DNA from: Flammeovirga sp. EKP202
Lineage (GTDB): Bacteria; Bacteroidota; Bacteroidia; Cytophagales; Flammeovirgaceae
NCBI RefSeq assembly: GCF_014534745.1
Contig: NZ_JACVVP010000023.1
Location: 1 to 64,000 of the forward strand
Direction: 5' to 3'
DNA length: 64,000 nucleotides
Shown here: positions 34,789 to 44,260 of the stretch, in pieces
Position numbering within the stretch: the stretch's first letter is position 1
Layout of the letters: the number at the start of each line of letters is the position of its first letter
Notes under the pieces: model-generated
Databases searched by the model: none
Told to the model about the DNA's origin: nothing
Seen by the model: only the letters and a program-made list of their open reading frames with translations
Made by a program: the position numbers and the translations under genes

Positions 34789-35214
34789 TTATTCTCCTTT
34801 TAATTTTTTGATTAATGTTGCTAATGTCTCTAGTTCTTCTTCAGATAAATTTCCTTGGAATTGGTCATGAAAATGCCCGACTTTATCGTCTAGCTTCTCC
34901 AGTTCCTCCAACCCTTTTTGAGTAATGGTGATATCCATTTTTCTTCTATTTGTAGGGCATTCCTGTCTATTTACCAGTTCTTTATCCAAAAGCTTATCTA
35001 CAATCCTTGTAACATTACTTGATCGTTGAACCATTCTTTCTTGTATCTCTTGAACAGTAATAGGATCTCCTTTTTGTCCTTTTAATATTCTCAACACATT
35101 AAATTGTGGTTCTGTAATACCATATTCTTTCAGGTCTTTTCCTACTTGATCAGTAATCCAATGTCCTGTTACAATGATCTGATGAATTGCTTTATAATAT
35201 TTTTTTGAATGCAT
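34789..35214 (-). CDS. MarR-family transcriptional regulator
   Basis: A 141-residue regulator with a MarR winged helix at about 35-100 (GITEPQFNVLRILKG, ITVQEIQERMVQRSSNVTRIVDKLLDKELV, NRRKMDITITQKG). It leads an operon with an FMN reductase and pirin. The palindrome ACTATTGTA/TACAATAGT in front of the MATE gene and the related TGTATATACAATAGT upstream of this gene suggest that it controls both. The effector is unknown, but the targets point to redox-active or toxic small molecules. Confidence 0.92.
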   Translation of the reverse strand: MHSKKYYKAIHQIIVTGHWITDQVGKDLKEYGITEPQFNVLRILKGQKGDPITVQEIQERMVQRSSNVTRIVDKLLDKELVNRQECPTNRRKMDITITQKGLEELEKLDDKVGHFHDQFQGNLSEEELETLATLIKKLKGE

Positions 35215-35233
35215 TTATTTGTTTAAACGATTA

Positions 35234-35250
35234 ATGTATATACAATAGTA
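35234..35250. promoter_or_regulatory. Operator-like site upstream of the second MarR gene
   Basis: AATGTATATACAATAGT, 19 bases upstream of the start codon, matches one half of the MATE operator exactly (TACAATAGT) and the other half partly. Confidence 0.6.
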
Positions 35251-35306
35251 AAAACGTTTTTCTGTAAATGCAAATGTTTTCTAATAATATTTTTGTTGGG
35301 CACAAA

Positions 35307-35335
35307 AAAGCTCATTTCTAATTGAAATGAGCTTT
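35307..35335 (-). terminator. Terminator of the dihaem lipoprotein gene
   Basis: AAAGCTCATTTC pairs exactly with GAAATGAGCTTT around a 5-base loop. On the minus strand TTTT follows. It lies 84 bases beyond the stop at 35419. Confidence 0.85.
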
Positions 35336-35418
35336 CGCTATAAATGTAACTGATGTCTAATCAAGGTACGTTATCAATCAAAAACAGCAGGTCGTTTTTA
35401 ATTGCGTACAATTACTAA

Positions 35419-37212
35419 TCAATAGTTTACTTGATCCGTTAAACTTTCCATAAAGGCTACTAAATCGCTCAGTTCCTTCTCTGTCAAGTTCAATTCGTCT
35501 GGAGGAAGTGTTTGGTTTTCTAGGTGAATACCAATTCCTTCTCCACCGCCTTGATTGTAGAATTTCAAGACTTCGTCTAATGTTTCATAAACGCCGTTGT
35601 GCATATATGGAGCTGTTTTACTAATATTTCTAATCGTTGGTGTTTTGAAAGCAAACATCTTAATAGGTGCTTTTGAAATCTCAAAACGGCCTTTATCAGG
35701 ATCTACCTCAGCACTTTCCCAAACTTTCTCTGAAGGGACACCCAATACTTCCAATTCACTATGATTGAATAAAGGTGGAACGGTGCCATTAAAAATTGGG
35801 GCAAAGTGACAAGTACCACATTTGGCTTTCCCCATAAATAAATTAAATCCATTGACCTCAGCCGAACTTAAAGTGACTTGATCTGAAGTAATGCCTTTAT
35901 CGAATTTAGAATTGAAAGGGCTCAAGCTTCTCACGTACATAGCAATCGCATTTCGTATGCTTTTAGAATCCACTTTTTCATAATGTTTTTCCAACATTTT
36001 AGTGTATTCACTATTTTCTTTCACAACTCCTTCTACTTTATACATATCAGAGTGAAACTCGTCCTTATTTTTTACTACGTCCATGATCTGATTTTCCAAT
36101 AATGACTTTCGTGAGTCATAAAATTGAGCAGCCTGTAACCCTGCATACATTAATGTGGGTGCATTTCTTTTGTTAGCAGCTCCCGTATTCGTGATAGATT
36201 TTGGCAATCCGTCTGTAAAAGCTTTTTGAGGATCATGGCAAGTCGCACAACTCATTTTACCGTTAGACGATAATTTTTGGTCATGGAAAAGTTGTTGTCC
36301 TAACTGAACAACCTCCTCATTGTAATCTATGCTATATCTCGATGAGAATTTATTGATATTAAATGTCTTTTGATCAAATAAAGAGGTAGCGTAATAATTG
36401 ATTTTTTGCTCAAAAGGAAACTCTACTTCCCAATCTTTAATCGTCTTTACCCATAACTCCAACATTGGATGTACGGATTCTTTAATAAATAAATAACGAT
36501 TAAACTGATCAAAACTCTCTGAAGATGTCAACTTGTGCTTTGCATCTTCAATACTCTCGTTCCATTCTTTTAGAAGGACTTCATCCTTAAAGTATTCTTC
36601 ACTGATAGAAATTAAGAAAGCAATACCATCATAAGAATATTGACCTTCTTGAAGACTATTTAAATAAACTGGAGAATCAAAACCACTGATTCCTAATGAG
36701 GTAATTCTTACTAATTCATTTCTCACCATCCATAACAGGTGATAAGGTTTTAAAACTAAAATTTTGTTGTTGTTCAATTCTAGGTTCAACATATTTTTCA
36801 TAAGACCCGCTTGTCTATGAATTTCTTGAACATCAACAGAATCTGAAGCATATAATAACTCTTCAATAACCTGAAAACCAATTGCATCGATCACTTTATC
36901 CGAATTATCGAATTCATCAACATGTGGTAAGTTGGGTTGATTTAGGGTATGATAGCCTTTCGCCGAATAAAAGGACATGATTGGTTCTATCCTTTTAAAT
37001 GGAATCCTTGCTTCATCAAATGTCTTTTTTAATTCATCAGGTTTATCAGTTGTCTTAATCTCTTCTATTTTCGCAAGACAATTATTAAGGTTTTCATGAT
37101 AATAATGGATGATTTGTTCTTTCTGGTTTTTTATAATCTGATCTCTGTCAACAGTTGAATTACAACCACAAATAGTTATTCCGAATATTGCTAGTATTAA
37201 TAAGTTTTTCAT
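35419..37212 (-). CDS. MauG/cytochrome c peroxidase-like dihaem lipoprotein with an imelysin-like N-terminal region
   Basis: An outer or periplasmic lipoprotein of 597 residues. The signal peptide ends at a lipobox (ITICGC). Residues about 20-270 are helical and unlike the usual CCP start; they resemble the imelysin-type iron-handling fold in outline only. The catalytic part has two haem-binding CxxCH motifs, C322 (CATCH) and C465 (CGTCH), with PTLMYAGLQ and FKTPTIRNISKTAPYMHNG typical of MauG/CCP. The PhoX-like lipoprotein gene precedes it on the same strand. The function is not settled; a redox role is likely. Confidence 0.8.
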   Translation of the reverse strand: MKNLLILAIFGITICGCNSTVDRDQIIKNQKEQIIHYYHENLNNCLAKIEEIKTTDKPDELKKTFDEARIPFKRIEPIMSFYSAKGYHTLNQPNLPHVDEFDNSDKVIDAIGFQVIEELLYASDSVDVQEIHRQAGLMKNMLNLELNNNKILVLKPYHLLWMVRNELVRITSLGISGFDSPVYLNSLQEGQYSYDGIAFLISISEEYFKDEVLLKEWNESIEDAKHKLTSSESFDQFNRYLFIKESVHPMLELWVKTIKDWEVEFPFEQKINYYATSLFDQKTFNINKFSSRYSIDYNEEVVQLGQQLFHDQKLSSNGKMSCATCHDPQKAFTDGLPKSITNTGAANKRNAPTLMYAGLQAAQFYDSRKSLLENQIMDVVKNKDEFHSDMYKVEGVVKENSEYTKMLEKHYEKVDSKSIRNAIAMYVRSLSPFNSKFDKGITSDQVTLSSAEVNGFNLFMGKAKCGTCHFAPIFNGTVPPLFNHSELEVLGVPSEKVWESAEVDPDKGRFEISKAPIKMFAFKTPTIRNISKTAPYMHNGVYETLDEVLKFYNQGGGEGIGIHLENQTLPPDELNLTEKELSDLVAFMESLTDQVNY

Positions 37213-37394
37213 CAGAGTAGTTATTATAAAATTTGAATAAACTCAAGCAGACTTAAGTGCTATGACAAAGAAAGTGTTAAGAAGGAAGAAGAAAATAGTA
37301 TGTTTTCCTCTCCCTTCTTATAAATAAACTGCTCAAGTAACGAGCTAGGATATAAGTGATTTGGTTATCCTAACTCTAATGAGACTTATGAAGA

Positions 37395-39068
37395 TTAACG
37401 ATCTAAACCTTTTACTACAGTCAAGATACTTCCTTCGTTGATATCACCTCCTAATGGATTTTTGAATCCATCGTCATACCATGAGTGAGCTTGTTGGATT
37501 AGGATAAAAGTACCATCGATTCCTAATTCATCAGATACGTCAATCATACCTGTTAATTCCCACTTACCCCAACGATCAGATGCCAATGCATAACCATTGT
37601 CTAAACCAGTAGAACCTCTATGGTTAGACTCTAGCACTACTTGAAGAACACCAGTATTTAAGTTGTACTGATACAAGTAAGCATCATGCTGCTTCAATTC
37701 ATTGTCAGCATATCCGTTAGGATCCTCTTGGATATATAAGTAATTAGAAGTTGCTAAGATGTTGTCTGGGCTATGCAATCTTTTTCCTTTTCCTTCAAGA
37801 TTGTCACCATCTAATACTACTGATAATTTACCTTTAAGTGGATCGTTAGCATCTAAAACTAATTTGTAGATTCTACCATATTTAGTTCTAGTGTCGTTGT
37901 AAGCAGTACGTCCAGTTGCAGTGAAGTAGATTTCACGGTTTGCAGCAGCAGAACCTCTTCTGTAATCGATATCTTCTACACGGTTGAATGCCATGATGTT
38001 TTTGCTGATTGCCTCTGCATTTAACTCATCGTAAGTTCTTTCGTCTAATTCTACGAAAGTTGCATCAAACTCACCTGCATTTTCAGCTACAAGGTCATTG
38101 TCAGTTACAGTACCATCACCTACTTTTAAAGCATATAACTTACCATTGTCAAGATCGCCAACAGTTTCTGAAACGTACATAACAAGTTGTCCACCTGCAT
38201 CACCATGAGAGTCATCACCGATCATTACGATTGTTTTATCAGGGAAAGCATTTTTGTTTAATGGAACTGCATTTTCAATTGTCCATTGTCCCATTGAAGT
38301 TAAAGTTCTTGCAGTACCTGCTTCAGAAGCGTCTCTGAATGGATCCGTAGCGTATACATATCTTGCATCACCACCCCATTCGCCACCACTCAAGTATAGT
38401 GGACCAAATCCGTGCTCTTCTGGAGTGATTAAAGTACCTGAACATTGTGCTGTATTACCAGTTGCATTAGAATTCAAGATGATTTCACCTTTTAAAGGCT
38501 TGAACGTTTCGTCAAATGAGATACGAGCTACTGAGTAGTGTGCTTCAATGTTGTTGATTAAAGTGAAAGTACCGTCATCATTACGAAGTAAGCCAGCACC
38601 GTCAGCCATAGAACCATATACATAGTCAGGGCTTTGCTCTAACTCATCTTCTGATGAAAGGATAGTGTAGATTTCAAGGTCTTCGAAACCTGGATGACGC
38701 TTTAATAAGTGTGGAGTTACTGAGTGATTTTTTAATTCTACCACTGGAGCTTCAGCAACGATTGGGAATTTAGATACTGTTCCGTCAGTCAAAGTGAATG
38801 TCAACATTCCTGTTGCTTCATCGAAAGTAATCGATTTGATTCCTACTCCTTGCTCTCCAACTAGTGGTTCATCAAATGTGATTGTTGATCTTTGGCCATT
38901 TTCGAATTCAACAGTTACTTCAGTACCGTCTTCTGATACTGTATAGTTTACAACTTGACCTGTTCCGATAATTTCTTGTGGATCAGTAGTTTCATCTTTG
39001 TTTTCACATGAAGTGAAACAAGAAACTGCTAGTGTAACATAGATCAAAGAGATAATAAGTTTTTTCAT
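37395..39068 (-). CDS. PhoX-like (DUF839) lipoprotein
   Basis: A secreted or surface lipoprotein of 557 residues. The signal peptide ends at a Cys in FTSCEN (C20). A beta-rich region follows (about 35-110, VEFENGQRSTITFDEP). The larger part fits the PhoX/DUF839 alkaline phosphatase beta-propeller (HSPDNILATSNYLYIQEDPNGYA, KWELTGMIDVSDELG, ... TVVKGLDR). PhoX enzymes are calcium/iron phosphatases, but I cannot verify the metal residues. It lies upstream of the dihaem lipoprotein on the same strand with a 182-base gap, so co-transcription is possible. Confidence 0.75.
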   Translation of the reverse strand: MKKLIISLIYVTLAVSCFTSCENKDETTDPQEIIGTGQVVNYTVSEDGTEVTVEFENGQRSTITFDEPLVGEQGVGIKSITFDEATGMLTFTLTDGTVSKFPIVAEAPVVELKNHSVTPHLLKRHPGFEDLEIYTILSSEDELEQSPDYVYGSMADGAGLLRNDDGTFTLINNIEAHYSVARISFDETFKPLKGEIILNSNATGNTAQCSGTLITPEEHGFGPLYLSGGEWGGDARYVYATDPFRDASEAGTARTLTSMGQWTIENAVPLNKNAFPDKTIVMIGDDSHGDAGGQLVMYVSETVGDLDNGKLYALKVGDGTVTDNDLVAENAGEFDATFVELDERTYDELNAEAISKNIMAFNRVEDIDYRRGSAAANREIYFTATGRTAYNDTRTKYGRIYKLVLDANDPLKGKLSVVLDGDNLEGKGKRLHSPDNILATSNYLYIQEDPNGYADNELKQHDAYLYQYNLNTGVLQVVLESNHRGSTGLDNGYALASDRWGKWELTGMIDVSDELGIDGTFILIQQAHSWYDDGFKNPLGGDINEGSILTVVKGLDR

Positions 39069-39402
39069 TTTGTTACGATGATTGGATGAATGTATGAGTT
39101 TTTTATCACCGCAAAATTAGAGAAGGGAAAATTGGATTTAGTTAAGTTAGATTTACATAATTTTAATGCATTCATGAATAAATAACAATGTAAACACCCT
39201 TACATTTTACATAAAATTAACCTGATTTTTTTCAATGTAAATCATAATTCATCCACGGAATTTAATTTTAAGTAAATATTCATTCACTTAATCAATTGTT
39301 TTAAATTTCAGTTCTACCTTTTGTTAAAACAAAAAGCAGTACACGTTACTTTCTTTAAGTTAATGTGTACTGCTTATTTAAATTAAGTCTAAATTCAATT
39401 AA
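39069..39402. other. Intergenic region with promoter box and terminator
   Basis: AT-rich gap between the PhoX-like and DUF4139 genes. A minus-strand TAATTTTG box (39112-39119) fits TAnnTTTG about 45 bases before the PhoX-like start. A hairpin with AAGCAGTACAC/GTGTACTGCTT (about 39333-39376) ends in a T-run on the minus strand and terminates the DUF4139 gene. I see no gene. Confidence 0.65.
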
Positions 39403-41295
39403 TTATTCTAGAATTACTTTTTCCTTTTTCGGGTACTTCACAGAATATTTAAATGATTTTTTAATGCTTTTACCTGGGTCTATTTCTTCTGTCCACTTTA
39501 CGAAGCCATCACTATCGTTCTGTTTTCCTCCAGAAAGCTTTTCTGTGGTCACTGTAATTTCAGTATTTACTGAAACGGGCACTTGATCATAAAATTCTAT
39601 TTTGATAGGAGACGACTTTTTATTTCTGATTTCTAATTCAAATTCTCTACTGTCTGTTTTTGTAGAACCAATTGACTTTTTCTTCGCCAATTCATTTACT
39701 TTATTTCGATTAACGACGATAGATTTATCCCTGCCCAATGATATGTCCAATGTATCCGTCAAAGTATTGGCCTCCACCAATGTTGTTCCTACATATCCTC
39801 CTTCTAAAAAAAGATTGGCTTCACCACTTAATAAGTTATACTGATCCCAAGATGGAATTTTTGCAATCAAGAAAGCTGATTGATCTAGCTTCGGAATGGA
39901 GAAATATTGATAATCTACAGGAATTTGGTACTCTTTCATATTTACAGCAATACTTCCAGTACCCGATTTGATTGTATATTTTTTATCAATCTTGAAGTCA
40001 ACTGTAGTGGTATTGACTTTCATCTCTGAAGTCATTTTTATAGCTTCTTTTTTCGGTTTTGGTTTTGACACATAAGACGCTGCTTTAGGTCTATTTTTAC
40101 CAACACTTCTGCCTGTAGAACCATACCCCACTACTACTACTTCATCTAATGATTCAGTATCTACTTGTAAGTAGATATCATAATATGCCCTATCAACAGA
40201 TAATCTTTCAGATTGGTAACCAATGTAATTAATAACAATGTATTCGGCGTGTATTGATTTTGTCAAAGAAAATTTACCATCAAAATCAGTTATTGTACCA
40301 ATAGAGGTTCCTTCAAATAGTATATTAGCACCTGGTAAAGGCTCTCCATTTTCATCATAAACTATACCCGAAATTTTATTTCCGTGGTAAGCCTCATACT
40401 TCTGACTTGTAGACCTTGTGTACCTTGCGTAATTCAACTCCCACTTTCTTAACTGAGGCATTACTCCAGACTGAGCCGGTTCTCCATTTGACAAAGTCAA
40501 CGCAACATTTTTCCATTCCACTCCAGTATTTTGATATACATCAGCTTTATATTCCAGCTTCAAAGGTTTAGTAATATCATCTGCTCTAATATCGTATTTT
40601 GGTAACCAACCAGCATCTTTTATAAAATAAGACGCTTCTAAAGTGACCGTTTGTGGTATCTGTGATTCTATTTCAATAATGATCTCCCCAGATCTTACTT
40701 TCTCCACTCCACCCGCTTGTTTAAAGTGATAATTTAATGTCGTCTTTTTCTCTTCAAGTTGTTTCTGTTTTTTCTCCAACTCTAAAAACTCATTATCTAT
40801 TTTAGTGATTTGTGTTTCGTATAAACTCAACATCTGAGTCAATTCTGTAGAAGTCACTCCTTTTTGTTCACTACCGAGCTTATTATTACTAGTGATTAAG
40901 ATTTCTTTTTGACGAAGTAAGTTTTCTCGTTTATTGATTTGCTTTAATTTGAAATCTATTTTTTCTATTTCTATCAGTAAGCTATCCACTGATAAATTAC
41001 TTTTAGGTTTTTCGGTCACATTGATATTAAACTTAGAAGAAAGAATCGTAAAGTCTCCTTTTCCCTTCACTTGAAGGCTATTTCCATCAATCGAAGTAGA
41101 CAATTTGTTGAGCGTTAATCTGTATTTACCTTTCCCCACTTTTATAGATCCTTTTCTTAAAAGTTCTGCTCCCTGCAAGAATACTCTGGCTGATTTAATG
41201 GTACTTTTCATTTTCTTTTCCTGAAAAGATTGCCCCATTACATAAGTCTGAAAAAGTAGAAGAAAAAGAAGAGTGATTGTAGCTTTCATGTTCAT
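39403..41295 (-). CDS. DUF4139/MuiA-like protein with inserted carboxypeptidase-like module
   Basis: A secreted 630-residue protein. The N-terminal signal peptide (ending YVMGQ) is followed by a DUF4140-like domain (about 30-110), a coiled coil (112-195) and a DUF4139 domain starting at VTLEASYFIKDAGWLPKYDIRA (about 220). That domain is interrupted by a CarboxypepD_reg-like module (about 306-395, IVYDENGEPLPGANILFEG) ending in the SusC-style DEVVVVGYG. DUF4139 resumes at about 410 (MKVNTTTVDFKIDK). Proteins of this layout occur in Bacteroidota. No activity can be assigned. Confidence 0.82.
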   Translation of the reverse strand: MNMKATITLLFLLLFQTYVMGQSFQEKKMKSTIKSARVFLQGAELLRKGSIKVGKGKYRLTLNKLSTSIDGNSLQVKGKGDFTILSSKFNINVTEKPKSNLSVDSLLIEIEKIDFKLKQINKRENLLRQKEILITSNNKLGSEQKGVTSTELTQMLSLYETQITKIDNEFLELEKKQKQLEEKKTTLNYHFKQAGGVEKVRSGEIIIEIESQIPQTVTLEASYFIKDAGWLPKYDIRADDITKPLKLEYKADVYQNTGVEWKNVALTLSNGEPAQSGVMPQLRKWELNYARYTRSTSQKYEAYHGNKISGIVYDENGEPLPGANILFEGTSIGTITDFDGKFSLTKSIHAEYIVINYIGYQSERLSVDRAYYDIYLQVDTESLDEVVVVGYGSTGRSVGKNRPKAASYVSKPKPKKEAIKMTSEMKVNTTTVDFKIDKKYTIKSGTGSIAVNMKEYQIPVDYQYFSIPKLDQSAFLIAKIPSWDQYNLLSGEANLFLEGGYVGTTLVEANTLTDTLDISLGRDKSIVVNRNKVNELAKKKSIGSTKTDSREFELEIRNKKSSPIKIEFYDQVPVSVNTEITVTTEKLSGGKQNDSDGFVKWTEEIDPGKSIKKSFKYSVKYPKKEKVILE

Positions 41296-41345
41296 TTAAT
41301 TTCAATAGTTCTCATTCAATACGATAGTCGTACTTTATCATAATA

Positions 41346-41506
41346 AGTACTAGGACAAAAGAAAACGGACATTTTATCTTACCTTTTTTATCCTACTCTT
41401 CGTTAGAATATCATCACGTAGCTTCGGCTATGTTCTTCTATTCTGCCTTGATTAGACTAAAAAATAATAATCCAACTTATCCCAATTTTAAATGTGCAAC
41501 TGCTTA
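41346..41506. repeat. Dispersed repeat B, copy 2, with the end word of repeat A
   Basis: 41384-41506 aligns with 18815-18935 (about 80 percent by eye), including CCAACTTATCCCAATTTTA and a GTAGCTTCGGCTATG hairpin. Its left end, AAGTACTAGGACAAAAG (41346-41362), matches the left end of repeat A copy 2 (26980-26996, AAGTACTAAGACAAAAG) at 16 of 17 positions. It lies in the gap upstream of the DUF4139 gene and has no coding frame. Confidence 0.7.
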
Positions 41507-41517
41507 AATATACAAAA

Positions 41518-41544
41518 AAGCCTGACAGCAGCAGCTATCAGGCA
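41518..41544 (-). terminator. Terminator of the membrane protein gene at 41566
   Basis: GCCTGACAGC pairs with GCTATCAGGC. On the minus strand TTTTTTGTA follows the stem. It lies 22 bases beyond the stop codon. Confidence 0.85.
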
Positions 41545-41565
41545 TACTATTATGTATGATTTATT

Positions 41566-43185
41566 TTATTTCAAATCAATAGTCAAGTTTTCAAAATCAA
41601 CAATATCTACTATTTCAGAATTACTATCATCATACCTCACTGCAACACTGTCTCCAATGGCAGTGATGGGCAATTCACTCGAAATCATTGAAGAACCAAT
41701 AAAGAGTTTTTCTTGCTTATCCTTCACCATCAAATAGTAATTCGTATTGCCGTTTCTGATGTCTTTGCTTATCCTTGTAACTACAGAAGTAATCTGATAA
41801 GTATTAGCATAAGTACTTGGTGAAACTGCATTGCCTTTGCTATTCAAGCTGTTTTTATATGACCTCAATGCTTCTTTGATGGTATTCCCTACACCCACAA
41901 TTGTATAGTCTTCCACTGAAACCATTGCAATCATTTTAATCAACCCCGCTCTATCTTTTAAAGACATGACATAAGTTGGCATTCCATTGATATTATAAGT
42001 AATTGGAAAAGAAGCGACATAGCCTTTTTCCTGTACTTTACCCATTGCTGATTGTCTAGCGGCTTGTTCCGTTGCACCAATCTGACGGTACCATATCGTT
42101 TCTTTGGTTCTGGTATCTACCAACACAAAACCTACCGTACCTTCATCGCTACCCACAGAGGTTAAACCAGTGTACCAATACGCTCTATTATTGGCTCCAT
42201 ATACTAAAGAGATACCTTTTGTAGTCGTCAATTTTCTCTCATTCGAGAAATTGAAATACCCTAAAACATATTCTCCCCAATCATCCAATTGATTTACAAT
42301 AAAACTTTCCGGCTGAATTCTATCAATCCAGATGGGTGCTTTATCAATTTCATATTCTATAATTTCTCCTGAAGTGACATCAACTGTCAAAACACCAGAA
42401 GCATTTTTACCTGAGAAACCTACTTTTTTATCATAAAGCGTTACAATCCAATACGGTTTTCCATCATCATCAATTTCAAATGAAAAATCTGTAATTCCTT
42501 TTGTCATGTAACCATTAAAGTAAATATGTCTATGTAAATCAGTCGAGAAATAAGCACCTGGCTGATATTTAATCTGTACTCCTTTTCCTCCTACAGTTTG
42601 CACTAATTCTACATCTCGTTCATTAGTGGCAGACACCATTACATAACCTGGAGTTCCTTCACGGTTATTATTCCATTTGAAAATACCGGAGTGTAATAAA
42701 GGTGCTACCCAATACAACTTCCCGTTTACTTTTTGAATACTAAACTCTCCTAATTCAGCTTGACTACCTAACGAAGGAATAGAACCTAACACCTTATCCC
42801 CTAATCGGTGAGCCATGGCATTATCTACAATTCTGATTTCATCCGTTGAAATTGGTGCTACATGATCTGTAAAATTTTCACCCGCTTTTACTTCCCCAAT
42901 CATATCTCTATAATCTTTACTTCTAAATAAAGCCCAAGAGGTTGCAAAAGGTACAATTGTCACATACACTAAACCTAATAAAAGGATAGATGATGTAATT
43001 ACTTTGGTGGTTGTGAATTTCTTATTTTGCTCTACAATAGATTCTATGGATAATATTGCTCCTGCAACAGCCAAAATAGCGACTATCCATCCTGTAAAAT
43101 CAAATCTTATCGTTGGTAAAAATAAGTAATACAATAAAAATAACAGAATGACTGATATGGAAGCATAAGTGATAGTTTTTTTCAT
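41566..43185 (-). CDS. Hypothetical membrane protein with large extracytoplasmic domain
   Basis: A 539-residue protein with three hydrophobic segments near the N-terminus (about 5-25, 30-50, 63-85) and a long, beta-rich soluble part of about 450 residues (GKPYWIVTLYDKKVG, NRAYWYTGLTSVGSDEGTVGFVLVDT, GMPTYVMSLKDRAG). Several repeats of a G-x-x-Y-W-(I/Y/V) type suggest a multi-bladed or tandem beta fold. I do not recognise a named family. It heads the run of minus-strand genes that includes DUF1697 and the GNATs, 18 bases away. Confidence 0.65.
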   Translation of the reverse strand: MKKTITYASISVILLFLLYYLFLPTIRFDFTGWIVAILAVAGAILSIESIVEQNKKFTTTKVITSSILLLGLVYVTIVPFATSWALFRSKDYRDMIGEVKAGENFTDHVAPISTDEIRIVDNAMAHRLGDKVLGSIPSLGSQAELGEFSIQKVNGKLYWVAPLLHSGIFKWNNNREGTPGYVMVSATNERDVELVQTVGGKGVQIKYQPGAYFSTDLHRHIYFNGYMTKGITDFSFEIDDDGKPYWIVTLYDKKVGFSGKNASGVLTVDVTSGEIIEYEIDKAPIWIDRIQPESFIVNQLDDWGEYVLGYFNFSNERKLTTTKGISLVYGANNRAYWYTGLTSVGSDEGTVGFVLVDTRTKETIWYRQIGATEQAARQSAMGKVQEKGYVASFPITYNINGMPTYVMSLKDRAGLIKMIAMVSVEDYTIVGVGNTIKEALRSYKNSLNSKGNAVSPSTYANTYQITSVVTRISKDIRNGNTNYYLMVKDKQEKLFIGSSMISSELPITAIGDSVAVRYDDSNSEIVDIVDFENLTIDLK

Positions 43186-43203
43186 TTGACGTTTTGTGTT
43201 ATG

Positions 43204-43746
43204 TTAATTTTCGTGTAATGCAATCAGCTTTTCTACTGTTTTCCAGTTTCTAGTGGTTGCCTCTACACCCAATTTCTTTTCAAAATACTGATTGGATAAC
43301 TTGGATTGACTGTATTTTCCTTGGCAATGAATAAAGACGAAGCGATCATGAATAAAAAACTCATCTCCATTAACGGGGGAAACAATTTGCTCTAATTTAT
43401 CTTTCTCAGGAATTATAGAGAGCACCGTAAGGTGTAGACTATCTATTGATACGTTTTCTCCAAAATAGGGGTTGAGTTTTACAACATTTTTTAATGTTTG
43501 TAAATCCACCGTAATGACCGGTACATCAAACCCATATTGTTCTTGAATTCTTTCTTTGATGACTTGAGAGAAATCTGCTTCAACAATTGCTTTACTTTGA
43601 AATAGAACGTTACCAGACTGAATATAAGTTTGTAGCTCTTCCACCTCTTCTTTTTGATAGAGTTCCTTTAAATCTTTCATTAAGATTTTTCGCCTGCCCC
43701 CTACATTGATTCCTCTCAATAAACTGATGTATTTATGTTTGCCCAT
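43204..43746 (-). CDS. DUF1697 family protein
   Basis: A 180-residue protein matching DUF1697: KYISLLRGINVGGRRKILMKDLKELY at the start, the YIQSGNVLFQS strand and the C-terminal TTRNWKTVEKLIAL. The family is uncharacterised. It overlaps the upstream GNAT gene by 14 bases, so the two are translationally coupled. Confidence 0.92.
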   Translation of the reverse strand: MGKHKYISLLRGINVGGRRKILMKDLKELYQKEEVEELQTYIQSGNVLFQSKAIVEADFSQVIKERIQEQYGFDVPVITVDLQTLKNVVKLNPYFGENVSIDSLHLTVLSIIPEKDKLEQIVSPVNGDEFFIHDRFVFIHCQGKYSQSKLSNQYFEKKLGVEATTRNWKTVEKLIALHEN

Positions 43747-44260
43747 TGTATTCAGTTTTCAAAATTGACATTATTATTTTATCATGAAATGCACCATCTC
43801 TCAACGCTGCATTTCTTAAAATACCTTCTTCCTTAAACCCTGCTTTGGTATAAGCAATAACTCCACCTTTGTTGGGTACTGAAACGGTTAACATCAATCT
43901 TTCCAACTCCTTTTCTTCAAAAGCAATTTTTATAATTTGCTTTGTTACTTCAGTTCCAACTCCTTGTCCCCAATAGGTTTTATCTCCAATGAAAATATAA
44001 TATTCTCCTGATCTATTAGTGCTTGAAAAATTAGATATTCCCGCGTAACCTATAAATATTTCGTCAGCATAAATACCCAAAGAAAGCGTTTTGGCATCCC
44101 TCAATACTCCTTTAAACCAAAAATCTATCTCTTCTTCAGTGTTGAGTTTTTGAAAAAGAGATAGAGAATATTGGATTACTTTAGGATCATTCAACCATTG
44201 ATAAAAAGAGTTGACATTCTCTTTCTGTAATGGCTTCAACTGTATTACTCTACGTCCCAA
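43733..44260 (-). CDS. GNAT acetyltransferase, RimJ/RimL-like
   Basis: A 175-residue N-acetyltransferase. The acetyl-CoA loop is GQGVGTEV (in TYWGQGVGTEVTKQIIKIAF), preceded by a sandwich strand IFIGDKTYWG, and followed by LTVSVPNKGGVIAYTKAGFKEEG, the common RimJ/RimL-type end. The substrate is unknown. It overlaps the next GNAT by 16 bases and DUF1697 by 14 bases. Confidence 0.88.
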   Translation of the reverse strand: MGRRVIQLKPLQKENVNSFYQWLNDPKVIQYSLSLFQKLNTEEEIDFWFKGVLRDAKTLSLGIYADEIFIGYAGISNFSSTNRSGEYYIFIGDKTYWGQGVGTEVTKQIIKIAFEEKELERLMLTVSVPNKGGVIAYTKAGFKEEGILRNAALRDGAFHDKIIMSILKTEYNGQT

